Assembly (NCBI GenBank): GCA_963675135.1
Contig: OY776128.1
Span: 2,232,001-2,296,000 of the forward strand
Direction of reading: 5' to 3'
From: Galeopsis tetrahit
Lineage: Eukaryota > Streptophyta > Magnoliopsida > Lamiales > Lamiaceae
DNA length: 64,000 bases
Shown here: piece by piece, positions 1-9,103 of the stretch
How positions within the stretch are numbered: the first letter of the stretch is position 1
How the letters are laid out: every line of letters begins with the position of its first letter
Notes under the pieces: generated by a model
What the model was told of the DNA's origin: nothing
The model's input: the letters and a program-made list of their open reading frames with translations, nothing else
The model's database searches: none
Program-made: the position numbers and the translations under genes

Positions 1-542
1 GCATCCAACTCAGTAGATGATATAGGCACTACTTCAGCAATGTCAAACTCCACCTAAAGCCAAACTTCCTCTGCAGTATTGATGCAGACCATGTCAAAAT
101 CAATATACATATTTTATTGACATATATAAAGAGATGCAGTGGAGAAAACCCATTAATTATAGATTTCTGAAAAAAAAAAATCAGATTTGTGGGTAATATA
201 TAAATTTTAAACATACAAAAGCATCTTGACTTTAGGGGTGAGGAGAGGCTAAAGGAATCGAGTCGAATGAGTATTACATTTCATCAATTGAGGGCGATGA
301 TATGCAGCAGAGAGAGAGGTGAAGAGATGTCGTATAAGTTACAAAATAAACCTTTTGTACTGGTTTCAACAAAATCGAAATTCACATTTTACTACTCATT
401 AAATCCACCTTCTGGATTTCAAACCCAATGAAATCCATAAGCAAACACCCCCGTAATGCATATAATGCACATGGAAGAACAACTAAAATCATAGTCATTG
501 TACAGGGAGGGAACAACGGTTAATGATGGCCAACTTTACATA

Positions 543-613
543 CCTGAAACGACCTCTAATATGTGATGGCTCAAAGCCGCGTCATCCCAAAACTGACGAA
601 ACCTGGCAGTCTG
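543..613 (-). pseudogene. single exon fragment of eIF3 subunit K
   Basis: Read on the minus strand, a polypyrimidine stretch ending in TGTACAG is followed by an open segment encoding TARFRQFWDDAALSHHILEV and then VS, ending at CAG/GTATGT, a good splice donor. From memory this matches the central part of plant translation initiation factor eIF3k, where the family reads close to (E)TARFRQFWDEAAKSRHI.EVVPGF. eIF3k is a small subunit of the cytosolic eIF3 complex. No neighbouring eIF3k exons are recognisable on either side, so this is an isolated, probably captured, exon and not a working gene. A homology search of this 23-residue peptide would settle the identity. Confidence 0.55.
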
Positions 614-1019
614 TACACGAAGAAGAAGCATGAGAGTATGAGATATATTTTTTACAACTGTCACTCTGATATGGAATAGAACCAAAGAGAGTGTGTTTCA
701 TGACATTTAAAAAGGAGAAAAGATGCTAAGCATTCCTCCAAGTAGTGTGAGAGAACATTGAGAGTCTTGAATTGTTCTTCCATTTGCTAATGTTTGCATT
801 TAAAACAATGACAACCAATTAGAATAATAATAAAACTAAAAAAAAAAAAGAGCAAAAAACTTCGATCAAAAGTATGGAAATGAAATGTTCATTGGACTGG
901 AGTGAAATTATATTAGTTTTATTATATACAATAGATATTTTTCTGGAAAATTGGATATATGTTTTAGTGGCAAGGACATGCAACTGTGTATATTCACTAT
1001 ATATTGTAGCAGAGGCAAA

Positions 1020-1159
1020 CAAACATTGAATCAGGGAGTCTGCAAATGAGCAGAGTGATCTAGATGAGAAGCTCATGTGATTGTTTAACCTTCTTGAAGA
1101 TGGAGGTAGGTCTCCATTACGACCACCATAGCTTCCAATACTTCTCAATACAGAATAGC
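1020..1159 (-). pseudogene. probable bHLH transcription factor exon fragment (bHLH122/130-like)
   Basis: After an acceptor-like TGCAATTTAG, the minus strand is open and encodes GYSVLRSIGSYGGRNGDLPP followed by SSRRLNNHMSFSSRSLCSF. This resembles the conserved N-terminal half of bHLH122/128/130-type factors, where a GYxVLRxxGxxG block and an R-L-x-x-x-x-x-F-S-S block precede the helix-loop-helix. The bHLH domain itself is absent here. The identification rests on remembered family motifs and is tentative. The exon then runs into unrelated AT-rich sequence, so it is treated as a fragment. Confidence 0.35.
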
Positions 1160-1189
1160 CTAAATTGCAGATAAAATGCCACAAATATA

Positions 1190-1590
1190 AAAAATAAAAT
1201 CTTCATTTCAAATCTCCTCATATACTCCAAATAAAATAAAATTAGTGAAGATCAAATTTTTATGATGAATACCTGCAAAGAATAAGAGGAGGAGAGGGGA
1301 AAAAATACCTGCAACTAATGACGCGATAATGGGCGGGCGGTTTGGATCCAAAGCACACAAATCTACAATAAGTCAAATAAAAAATAGAATCTTCATTTCT
1401 AATCTTCTCATATTCTCCAAAACAAAATAACTCGGATCAAAACTAATGACAAATACCCTATTTGATGAATTATTGAACCAATGACAAATACCTGCAACGA
1501 ATAAGAGGGGTGAGTGAAAGAATACCTGCAATGAATGACGAAGATAATGGACTGCCGGAAGGCATCAAATCTACAATAAGTGAAATACAA
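1190..1590. repeat. diverged tandem duplication, unit about 200 bp
   Basis: Two blocks share an ordered series of motifs. The series is CTTCATTT..AATCT.CTCATA.TCTCCAA, then GA.AATACCTGCAA.GAATAAGAGG, then ATACCTGCAA..AATGACG, then CTACAATAAGT.AAATA. One copy starts near 1197 and the other near 1388. The copies differ by substitutions and indels, so the duplication is old. Confidence 0.6.
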
Positions 1591-1687
1591 AAATCAAGTT
1601 GATAAGCGTGCCCAATTTCTCAGTAGCAAAGTCAGACAGTTTGCCGAAAACGATTTGAAGCAAGGGTTGCAAAACTATGAACTCCAT
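1571..1687 (-). pseudogene. probable N-terminal fragment of a CC-type NLR resistance gene
   Basis: An ATG at 1687 on the minus strand opens a 38-codon frame beginning MEFIVLQPLLQIVFGKLSDF and continuing ATEKLGTLINL before it diverges and stops at 1571. The first ~31 residues look like the start of the Rx N-terminal coiled-coil domain of RGA-type NLR proteins (typically M-x-x-x-V-L-Q-P-L-L-Q-x-V-F-x-K-L). The P-loop, NB-ARC and LRR parts are missing. It lies about 400 bp from the possible bHLH piece, in the same orientation. This is tentative: the match is short and made from memory. Confidence 0.35.
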
Positions 1688-2267
1688 TACAGATTTCTTG
1701 TACATTTCCCATATATGTGGGTAATGAATTGTAAATATACAAAAGCGATCTTGGCCTGTGGGGGTGAGGAGAGGTTCTTCAAGAACCAAATCGGCGGAGT
1801 TATACCTATCATCAATGGAGGGTGACGATATAGGGAACAATAGAGGCAAAGAGGTGCAGCGGAGCGGAGAGGGAGGCGAAGAGGTGCAGCGGTAAGGGAG
1901 AACCCTAATTCATAAATGAACCCATAGAGAAAAAGGCGAAGAAGAGATGCAGCGATCAATTGAGGGCGATGATATGCAGTAGAATTGTAGAAAGAGGGGT
2001 GAAGAGATGCAGCGAGGAGAAGACACGGCAAAAACCCTACTTCACTTGAGGAATGATTTTCCATTCTTATTTTTTGAGCAAACGTCATTGACAGATCAGA
2101 TTATGAGTTGGAACGGAATGAAGTAATAAAATGACATGTGTACTCGGATTATTCTTAAAATTACACATAGGCGAAATGGCTGTATGAGCGACACCTCAGC
2201 AGAAAAAAACTCCCTATTAGTAATATAGGGGATATAATGGAAATATTCTTCACCTACATATTTAATT

Positions 2268-3241
2268 GGGAAAATATTAATTTTGGTCACCCAGTTTTAC
2301 CTCTTTTCATATTTGGTCACCTACATTTACTCACTATCAAAAATTTGTCACCCACTTATTATATTATATCAAAATTGATCATTCCGTTAGTCAATCTGTC
2401 ATTGACTCACGGAGAAAGAGTTTTGAGCTCAAAATTTTCAAAATGTTAAAAACTTCTGATGCATCTTCTAGAATTAACGCAGTAGTAAAAATGAAAAATG
2501 TGGAACCTACTGGAGCGTGAAAAAATACCCATGGAAGAATCTTAGTCAATCACAAAAATTATACATTATTTCTTATTTCAATTTAAGTTTTAAGTTTTTT
2601 TTATGACAAAATTATTTTATTATATTTATCTTATAGATGAATTCTCATTATATTTATCCGTAATCGTCTCATGCATCTTTTAGAAGAAATTTTCATTATA
2701 TTTATCCTTCCTTAGAATTTTAGAAAAAATTCTAATGCATCTTCTGGAACGTGATTCAATCAATCAATTTGCTGGGTAGTCAAAAAATTTCAGTAAATTT
2801 TTAATAATTATTTAACTCAATTATGAATTCATTTGTGGTTGGTTTACTTTCTAGAACGTGATTCAATCAATTTGCTCGTAGTCAAAAAATTTGAGTAAGT
2901 TTTTAATAATTATTTAACTCAATTATTTATTCATTTGTTGTTGGTTTACTTTTTATTTTATAGGAAATGAGAAACTCTAAGAGATAGAATGAAACTTTGT
3001 ATATTTTTTTTTTTTTAACAATTGTATTCTGTTTTTCAATTCTTGGTTTCATATTGAATTTGTATAATAAGTGAGTGACCAATTTTGAACTCAAAAAACT
3101 CTTTCTCCGTTAGTCAATGATGACTAACGGAATGATCAATTTTGATAGAATATAATAAGTGAGTGACCGATTTTGATAGTGACTAAATGTGGGTGACCAA
3201 ATATGAAAAAAAGGTAAGGTGACCAAAATTGATATTTTCCC
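2268..3241. mobile_element. MULE, non-autonomous, 974 bp, 9-bp TSD
   Basis: The terminal inverted repeats are about 170 bp long. The left begins GGGAAAATATTAATTTTGGT and the right ends ACCAAAATTGATATTTTCCC. The direct repeat TATTTAATT flanks the element at 2259-2267 and 3242-3250. Long TIRs with a 9-bp target-site duplication are diagnostic of Mutator-like elements. No transposase frame is present. The interior holds a direct duplication (2745-2825 and 2848-2930) containing GAACGTGATTCAATCAAT. Confidence 0.88.
2745..2930. repeat. internal direct repeat of the MULE
   Basis: Two ~80-bp copies share GAACGTGATTCAATCAAT, GTAGTCAAAAAATTT, and TAATAATTATTTAACTCAAT, with small differences. They lie between the two TIRs and probably arose within the element. 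Confidence 0.7.
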
Positions 3242-3250
3242 TATTTAATT

Positions 3251-4290
3251 TATTAATTCTTCTTGTAATTTGAATGCAATTATCAATTTTGATTTGAATC
3301 TAATCTTGATCCACAATTCTATCGGGCCTTCTATTAGACCATGTTTCTATATCTTTAGGCTAGGCCCGATTATTCTCATGGACCCAATACTCTTCCCCTT
3401 ATTTTTGGGTATTTTTCAAATTTTATTTTTGGGGCTTTCTTTAAAAAAATACAGTTTATGCCTCCTCCAGCCCTAACTTCGACGGAAATTTTCGTACTCG
3501 AATTCGACACAACACTCGATGGAAAACTTTTTTAAATATCCATCTTCGTCCCTATCGTTATCCGATCCTCCCACTCCAACCTGAAAATTGAGAATCAATT
3601 ATATTGTAAAATTAATTTAAAGAACAAAACATAAATACTCAGAAATAATATTTTAATTTATATATATACATAAATATAAAAAATATGTACACAATTTATA
3701 TCGGGATGGATAAATAACGTTTCCGCACACGATTTAAAGTTTTTCATTTTTTTCTCGAAAATCGAGCCGAAACAGACAAAAAGAGCAAAAATATGTGGCA
3801 CACATCGCGTTGACTTCTTTTAATGCGTTGAGTTTTGTTGAGAGATCGATTGAAATTTAGTAGCATTAGGTAATATTTAATTGGGTTGAAATTTAGTTTT
3901 GTGGGAAATTTTTTGATATGATGATTTTAGGTATTCGACGACGAAATGCTTCTTAGAAATTTATTGAACTTGATTTTGACTTGTTAATTTTTTTATTAAA
4001 AAGATAATGGAATTCTTTGGGGGCGTAAGTTAGTTGGACCAATTTGCGCTATTCTTGCTGGACTCGAAAAAAGATTAAAATTGATCGAGTCGTCGCTTTG
4101 AGTTTCGAATAATTTGAGGAGCTACTGAGTTTCAGTTCATAAAAAATACACAACACAAAAGGTTCACGAACCTAATTTAACTTGTACATTATTTAACTAT
4201 TTTACCATTAATTACATATATAATTTATACTTATTTATAAGTGGACCCGACAATATCTCACCATACCCCGATCTATCTATTTTGTATATT
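3251..4290. other. intergenic, no gene seen
   Basis: AT-rich sequence without a credible coding frame. It includes the first copy of a direct repeat at 3916-4004 that recurs at 7268-7352. Confidence 0.6.
3916..4004 (+). repeat. direct repeat copy 1 (partner at 7268-7352)
   Basis: The block begins GATATGATGATTTTAGGTAT, passes through GAAATGCTTCTTAGAAATTT, and ends TATTAAAAAG. It is nearly identical to the block at 7268-7352, 3.35 kb away in the same orientation, apart from a missing GAC and one T. Weaker similarity starts about 120 bp further upstream (CACATCGCGTTGAC against CACATCACGTTGAC). Confidence 0.8.
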
Positions 4291-4298
4291 ACTTGTTC

Positions 4299-5205
4299 GA
4301 AAAAAAATTCATTTTACGTCATGTAACTTAGGCCTATTTCAATTTATATCCTTTAAGTTTTAACCTTTTCAATTTACATCATTTTTAGTCTAATTTACGT
4401 CCTTTTACCCTGAAAATTTTCAAAGTCAGCGGAATGTGAGGAATAAATTGGGATTTCGACTAAATAGTCCAATTTACGTCCTTAAAATTTAATAATTAAT
4501 TTTTTTAAATTCCATTAAAAATCTTAAAATATCATAAAAAATTCGAGATTAAAATTAAAAACTATAAAATGTTTAAAATTAAATTTAAAATATCTCATTA
4601 AAATGTATAAAAATCTTATTAAAAATGATCAAATGTGTAAAATAAAATAAAAATTGTTGTTTCAAAAAATCGAAAAATGTGTAATTTAAAAATAAAAAAA
4701 ATTCTAAAATCTCATTAAAGTTTTTAAAAATCTCTTTTTAAATGGGTAGATTAAAAATTAAAAAAACTTATAAGAATAATAAAAAGTAGTATTAATATTT
4801 TATTAAAAGATCTCGGACTCGTCCGCCATTAAAATTTTGCTCGAGCTCCTAAATTTTTTTGGAATTTTATATTTTTATGAGATTTTCAAAATTTAAATGA
4901 GATTTAAAAAAAAAAAAAAAATTAATTTACACATTTTTTTTTCAAATTTTTTAAATTGTAGAATTTTTATTTTACACAATTTATAAAATGTAATGAGATT
5001 TTTAGATTTTTAATTGATTTTCAGAACATTTTAATTATTAATTTTTAAATTTTAAATTTAAAGGACGTAAATTGGACTGTTTGACCGGAATATCAAATTT
5101 TCGGTCAAAAGAATGTAAATTGGACCGAAAAAGACGTAAATTGTAAAAATGAAAATTTAAAGGATATAAACTGGATCAGACCTAAGTTACAGGAAATTTT
5201 TTCTA
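4299..5205. mobile_element. TIR transposon, non-autonomous, about 907 bp, 8-bp TSD
   Basis: The ends are imperfect long inverted repeats. The left carries CATGTAACTTAGGCCTATTT and the right carries CAGACCTAAGTTACAGGAAA. Both arms contain repeated ACGTAAATTG-type motifs. ACTTGTTC occurs directly outside both ends (4291-4298 and 5206-5213). The 8-bp duplication would fit hAT, while the long TIRs would fit a MULE, so the superfamily is left open. The interior is AT-rich and noncoding. Confidence 0.65.
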
Positions 5206-5213
5206 ACTTGTTC

Positions 5214-5634
5214 AATATTTATTAAAACTCGTGTTCGTAAGTATAATGAATTTGGACGAAGAGGTTACTATATTTATGTACTCCTATAACGGATTGGCAC
5301 GACCCGTCCTATACCCGTTTGATCTGTACCCGTTTGATCTGGTCTGAACCCAATCCATACAAAACGGGTTTGATACGAACCTGAAATTTAGATATGTTAG
5401 TCAGTTTTTAGATCGCATATCGAGACTCAAAAATTCGTAGTGGATAGTTTCACACTTTCTGTTGTGGTTTAGAGTTACATGCATGTTAAATTACTTTAGT
5501 TAAGATATAATAATAGATTAATAATTATTAAATTATAATTTTAATACTTTTAAAAAAAAAGTGTTTTTATATATAAACTTTGAATGATGCCATTATAGAT
5601 GACTTCCAAAATATGAATATTGAATAGACCCGCC
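5214..5634. other. intergenic, no gene seen
   Basis: AT-rich. A short stretch at 5390-5440 (GTTAGTCAGTTTTTAGATCG) resembles the 3' part of the SINE-like repeats at 45206 and 54190. Nothing else is recognised. Confidence 0.5.
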
Positions 5635-5639
5635 GTAAC

Positions 5640-5717
5640 TGTTAGGAATTAATATATAAGAATTAATTTCCACCCTCTCTACAAGTTCGGACTTTTAGAT
5701 GAGACATAATTCTTTCA
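5640..5717 (+). repeat. 5' LTR of the TRIM composite
   Basis: A 78-bp terminal repeat bounded by TG and CA, preceded by GTAAC and followed by the primer-binding site. Confidence 0.85.
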
Positions 5718-5753
5718 TGGTATCAGAGCTTCCACGCACATTGGCATTCTGCC

Positions 5754-6245
5754 ATGCGTGACGAAATGGAGGCTTTACATTCTAATCAGACATGGGATCT
5801 TGTCCCTCGTCCGCCTTCTGTCAACATTGTTGGTTCTAAATGGGTTTTTCGTACTAAGTACAAATCTGATGGATCCATTGAGCGATATAAAGCTCGCTTG
5901 GTTGCTCAAGGGTTCTCTCAAATTTCAGGTTTTGACTTCTTGCACACCTTTAGTCTTGTTGCTCAAGGGTTCTCTCAAATTTCAGGTTTTGACTTCTCGC
6001 ACACCTTTAGTCTTGTTGTTCGTGCTGCCACTGTTCGTGTCATACTGTCTTTGGCTATGCAGCGCTCTTGGCCTTTGCATCAACTAGATGTGAAAAACGG
6101 CTTTCTGCATGGCGTACTTCCTAAACCTGTATTTATGTCACAACCTCCTGGTTTTACTGATCCTCGTTTTCCTAATCATGTTTGCAGGTTGAAGAAGTCT
6201 CTTTATGGCCTCCGCCAGGCTCCACGTGCTTGGTTTGATAGATTT
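5754..6245 (+). pseudogene. Copia reverse transcriptase fragment
   Basis: The plus frame encodes the N-terminal part of a Copia reverse transcriptase. It starts near MRDEMEALHSNQTWDLVPRP and goes on through SKWVFRTKYKSDGSIERYKARLV, AQGFSQ, LDVKNGFLHG and KKSLYGLRQAPRAWF. The YVDD catalytic box, RNase H, integrase and gag are absent. A 57-bp segment (GFSQISGFDF.HTFSLVAQ) is tandemly duplicated at 5901-5957 and 5958-6014, which no functional RT has. After AWF the frame runs into the inverted TRIM LTR. It sits directly behind a TRIM LTR and primer-binding site. It belongs to a different Copia lineage from the element at 8193-13877. Confidence 0.85.
5901..6014 (+). repeat. 57-bp tandem duplication inside the RT fragment
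   Basis: GTTGCTCAAGGGTTCTCTCA starts at 5901 and again at 5958. The two 57-bp units differ at one or two positions and keep the reading frame. Confidence 0.9.
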
Positions 6246-6248
6246 AGT

Positions 6249-6541
6249 GTTTTTTCCGTCTCATCTAAAAGTCCGAACTTGTAGAGAGGTGGGGAATTAA
6301 TTCTTGTATATTAATTCCTAACACTCCCCCTCACTCGTGGGCCGGATTAACACCTCTTACCCTTTTTGGGGAGGAGGCCCATCGAGTGGACAATTTAAAT
6401 GAGTGGAGTGCTTTCAACAGGAATCGAACCCAGGTCGTTTTGCCCGGTTTGCTCTGATACCATGAAAGAATTCCGTCTCATCTAAAAGTCCGAACTTTTT
6501 AGAGAGGGTGAGAATTAATTCTTGTATATTAATTTCTAACA
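6249..6541 (-). mobile_element. inverted TRIM copy nested in the composite
   Basis: On the minus strand there is an LTR (6463-6541), a primer-binding site (6451-6462, GCTCTGATACCA on the plus strand), a ~125-bp internal region, a polypurine tract (CTCCCCCTCACTCG on the plus strand at 6324), and a second LTR (about 6249-6323). A further inverted polypurine-like CTCCCCC follows 6541, which suggests a tandem LTR-internal-LTR array was once present. Confidence 0.8.
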
Positions 6542-6702
6542 CTCCCCCTTTATCATTCTGTCATGGTATCAGAGCAAATCAGGCAAACGACCTGGGTTCG
6601 ATTCCTGTTGAAAGCACTCCACCCATTTTAAATTGTCCACTCGATGGGCCTCCTCCCCAAAAAGGGTAAGAGGTGTTAATCCGGCCCACGAGTGAGGGGG
6701 AG

Positions 6703-6780
6703 TGTTAGGAATTAATATACAAGAATTAATTTCCACCCTCTCTACAAGTTCGGACTTTTAAATGAGACATAATTATTTAA
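6703..6780 (+). repeat. 3' LTR of the TRIM composite
   Basis: A 78-bp copy of the 5' LTR with a mutated last few bases (ATTATTTAA in place of ATTCTTTCA), followed by GTAAC. It is preceded by a polypurine tract. Confidence 0.85.
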
Positions 6781-6785
6781 GTAAC

Positions 6786-8187
6786 TATAATTTTATTTTA
6801 GTATTGTGGAGTATATTTTTATTTAGATGGTATCGAGTTGTGAAAATTTAAATACACACTTTATTAATTAATTATACTATCGTTTATATTCCCACCATTT
6901 TATATAGAAATTGACTCACATAATACATCTAAAATCGAGATGCTATGAATTCGATTCGACTCGGTTCATCAAGGCTTGAACTTAGATTGCTCGTAAAAAT
7001 AAACGAGTCAAGCTCGAGCTCGATAGACATTCAATTTATTAACGAGTCAGTTTGAGCTCGACTTGTTAAGTTCGATAGCTGTCAATAGGCTCGTTTATGA
7101 GCCGAGCTCATATTTTTACTCGTTAATGTAATCGAACTCAAACTTCAAGTACTCGTCTCAGACTAACACCTCTAGGGGCATACACATCACGTTGACAATT
7201 AATTGCAAGTCTTTAATTGAGTGTAACTTCTGCTGTGTGGAATTTTTTGATGTCTATGCATGATAGTTGATATGATGATTTTAGGTATTCGACGAAATGC
7301 TTCTTAGAAATTTATTGAACTTGATTTTGACTTGTTAATTTTTTATTAAAAAGGAAAAATCAAATTATTTTGATAAATGTATAACACTTTACTTTCAAAA
7401 ATGTATCATTATTCATTTGAAAAAATGCATGAATTATCTTAAAATAAAATATTGAAAAGTGATAATATTTTAATTTCAGTAAAAGCTCATGCTTCATTTT
7501 TCACTTTTAAAACATATGTATTTGCTTTCAAAAAAAAAAAAAACATATGTATTCGGGTAAGATATAATTAGTTGAATGAATCTCCATGTAAAATCCATTC
7601 AATCTGTATACATAGGGGTGTAATGAGTCAAATCAAGTAGTGTTATGCTTAAACTCGAATCTCGAAATTCAACTTGAACTCGATTAAATTTATTTTTATA
7701 AATTCAAACTCGATTCGAGTGAAAACTTGAAATACTTGAACTCGACTCAATAACTCACACAAAATCAATTAAACATTTATTTTGTTTATAATTAAAGCAT
7801 GACATTTTTATATAATTAACATAATAGGTATAAAGTTGTAAAATTATGTGAGCTCGATTGAGCTCGTGAATCTAACCTATTGTTGAGTTAGAACTCGAAA
7901 AATACACGAATAGCTCGAGGTCAACTTAATTAAATTCGAATTGATTTTAAAAAAATAGTCGAGCATGAGTAGCTCGTAAGTCGACTCAACTGTATGTATT
8001 AACCAAATTTGTTCCAAAATAATTAAGTGAGGGCAATTCTTCAAATTTTTCATAACTAAATCATCAAGGTGATGTTTACTTTTGGTTTTAAAAATTAGGT
8101 TTTGAATTTTAAGGTTTTACAACCGTTTTACTTTGGGATTTTAAAAATCGATTTTCAAAATTCACTCAAAACCACTCTTATCAAATA
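6786..8187. other. intergenic, no gene seen; GAGCTCGA-rich repeats
   Basis: AT-rich, with two stretches (6950-7160 and 7610-8000) of repeated GAGCTCGA/TCGAGTT-type motifs. These are also seen at 51700-51830 and are probably an old dispersed repeat. No coding frame is credible. Confidence 0.5.
7268..7352 (+). repeat. direct repeat copy 2 (partner at 3916-4004)
   Basis: This is the second copy of the block described at 3916. The two copies bracket the TIR element at 4299-5205 and the TRIM/Copia composite at 5640-6780. Confidence 0.8.
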
Positions 8188-8192
8188 TATCG

Positions 8193-8971
8193 TGTCAGTT
8201 AATTATCCACTCGATTAGACGTCTCCAATCCAAATGAATAATCAGACCCTCAAACAATCCAACAAAAATAGCAATTCACAAATATAATGAAACGAGAACA
8301 GAAAACAGAGCACACAAAGATTTAAGTGGTTCGATCAACTTGATCTACATCCACTGGATACACGACTTCAATATTGATTGATAAAAGAGATGTTTACACA
8401 CTCAACACTCGGAAAGGGATTTCTTCTCACTTCACTCGTGAACTCACAACTCAAGACGAATACTCGCAAGCGTCAAACATTACAATTTACAAGATATGGA
8501 GTATTTATAGGTATCAAGGTTGATTGCAGCGTGTGTTGATTGCGTGATCATTGCCAGCCTAGATTCACCTCCTAACAAACTCACGTTTTCAGCGTTGCCC
8601 AATCTGAACTGACAGCCTTGCCCTTCACTTGTTTTCTCGTAACAGATGACACATTCAGAAAACAACCAGAAGACCTCCCTCTTTTGTTTGACTCTTCTGA
8701 TATCCAACACTTAGCCAAAAGACTAACTCTGCAAACAAAACTCTACTAGGCTGGTAAGAGCTCTTATGATCTTAATAACTAAGCTGATTCTAAGCAACAC
8801 TTTCTCATCTGATTGGAAACATCCATCTCATCTGATCAGGCCTAAGTTAGATTGCCTGACTCCACCAACTGATACGCCAAACAATTGAGTCTATCAGCAG
8901 ACTAGTACTTTGCTGATTTCACCAAACGAGTAGAACTCATCTGATTTTGAGATTATGAGATAAACCTCACA
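8193..8971 (-). repeat. 3' LTR of the Copia element
   Basis: On the minus strand it begins TGTGAGGTTTATCTCATAAT and ends in ACTGACA. It contains the open frame at 8480-8710, which is not a gene. Compared with the other LTR it lacks a TGTTGAAA near 8565 but has extra bases elsewhere. Confidence 0.9.
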
Positions 8972-9103
8972 ATTCTCCACCTTTAGCTCAAAATCTCCAC
9001 CTTGAACTAAACAATTCCGAACTACCCTTCTCAAAGGACAACCTCCACCACTGCCCTACGCTATAAGACTAACAACCTTCTCCTCAGAGGACACTAATGC
9101 AAA

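Larger units (their letters stand above)
188..1990. repeat. pair of diverged dispersed copies (188-310 and 1715-1990)
   Basis: The block at 188-310 (GTGGGTAATATATAAATT, then CATACAAAAGC.ATCTTG, GGGGTGAGGAGAGG, then TCAATTGAGGGCGATGATATG) recurs in the same order at 1715-1990. The second copy is longer because the part around GAGGCGAAGAGGTGCAGCGG is itself repeated at 1850-1935. Together with the duplication at 1190-1590 this shows that the region was built from copied pieces. Confidence 0.55.
1..2232 (-). mobile_element. Helitron-like 5' terminus with a patchwork of gene fragments (3' end outside the window)
   Basis: On the minus strand the sequence starting at 2232 reads TCCCCTATATTACTAATAGG. 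It is preceded by an A and is nearly the same as the 5' terminus of the two complete small Helitrons at 58897-59690. The interval inward of this end contains fragments of at least two, probably three, unrelated genes, all on the minus strand, plus diverged internal duplications. A matching CTAG hairpin 3' end is not visible, so the element would extend past position 1. The Helitron end is seen; that it mobilised everything from 1 to 2232 is inference. The alternative is an ordinary decayed intergenic region with a Helitron stub at 2232. Confidence 0.45.
5640..6780 (+). mobile_element. TRIM-family retroelement carrying a Copia RT fragment and a nested inverted TRIM
   Basis: A 78-bp LTR at 5640-5717 (TGTTAGGAATTAATA...TTCTTTCA) recurs at 6703-6780, and both ends are flanked by the 5-bp repeat GTAAC (5635-5639 and 6781-6785). 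A primer-binding site TGGTATCAGAGC, complementary to the 3' end of initiator methionine tRNA, follows the first LTR directly (5718-5729) and occurs again at 6564. A polypurine tract (GAGTGAGGGGGAG) precedes the right LTR. The interior holds a Copia reverse-transcriptase fragment (5754-6245) and an inverted TRIM (6249-6541). LTRs this short with a ~135-bp internal core are typical of TRIM elements. The RT piece suggests either a deletion derivative of the autonomous parent or a nested capture. Confidence 0.8.

Noticed and set aside
29..214. 61-residue minus-strand frame at the left edge and the overlapping open stretch VEFDIAEVVPISSTELD
   Set aside because: Both follow acceptor-like AGs, but I could not match either to a family, and the window ends there.
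8480..8710. 76-residue minus-strand frame
   Set aside because: It lies within the Copia LTR, with an equivalent decayed copy in the other LTR.
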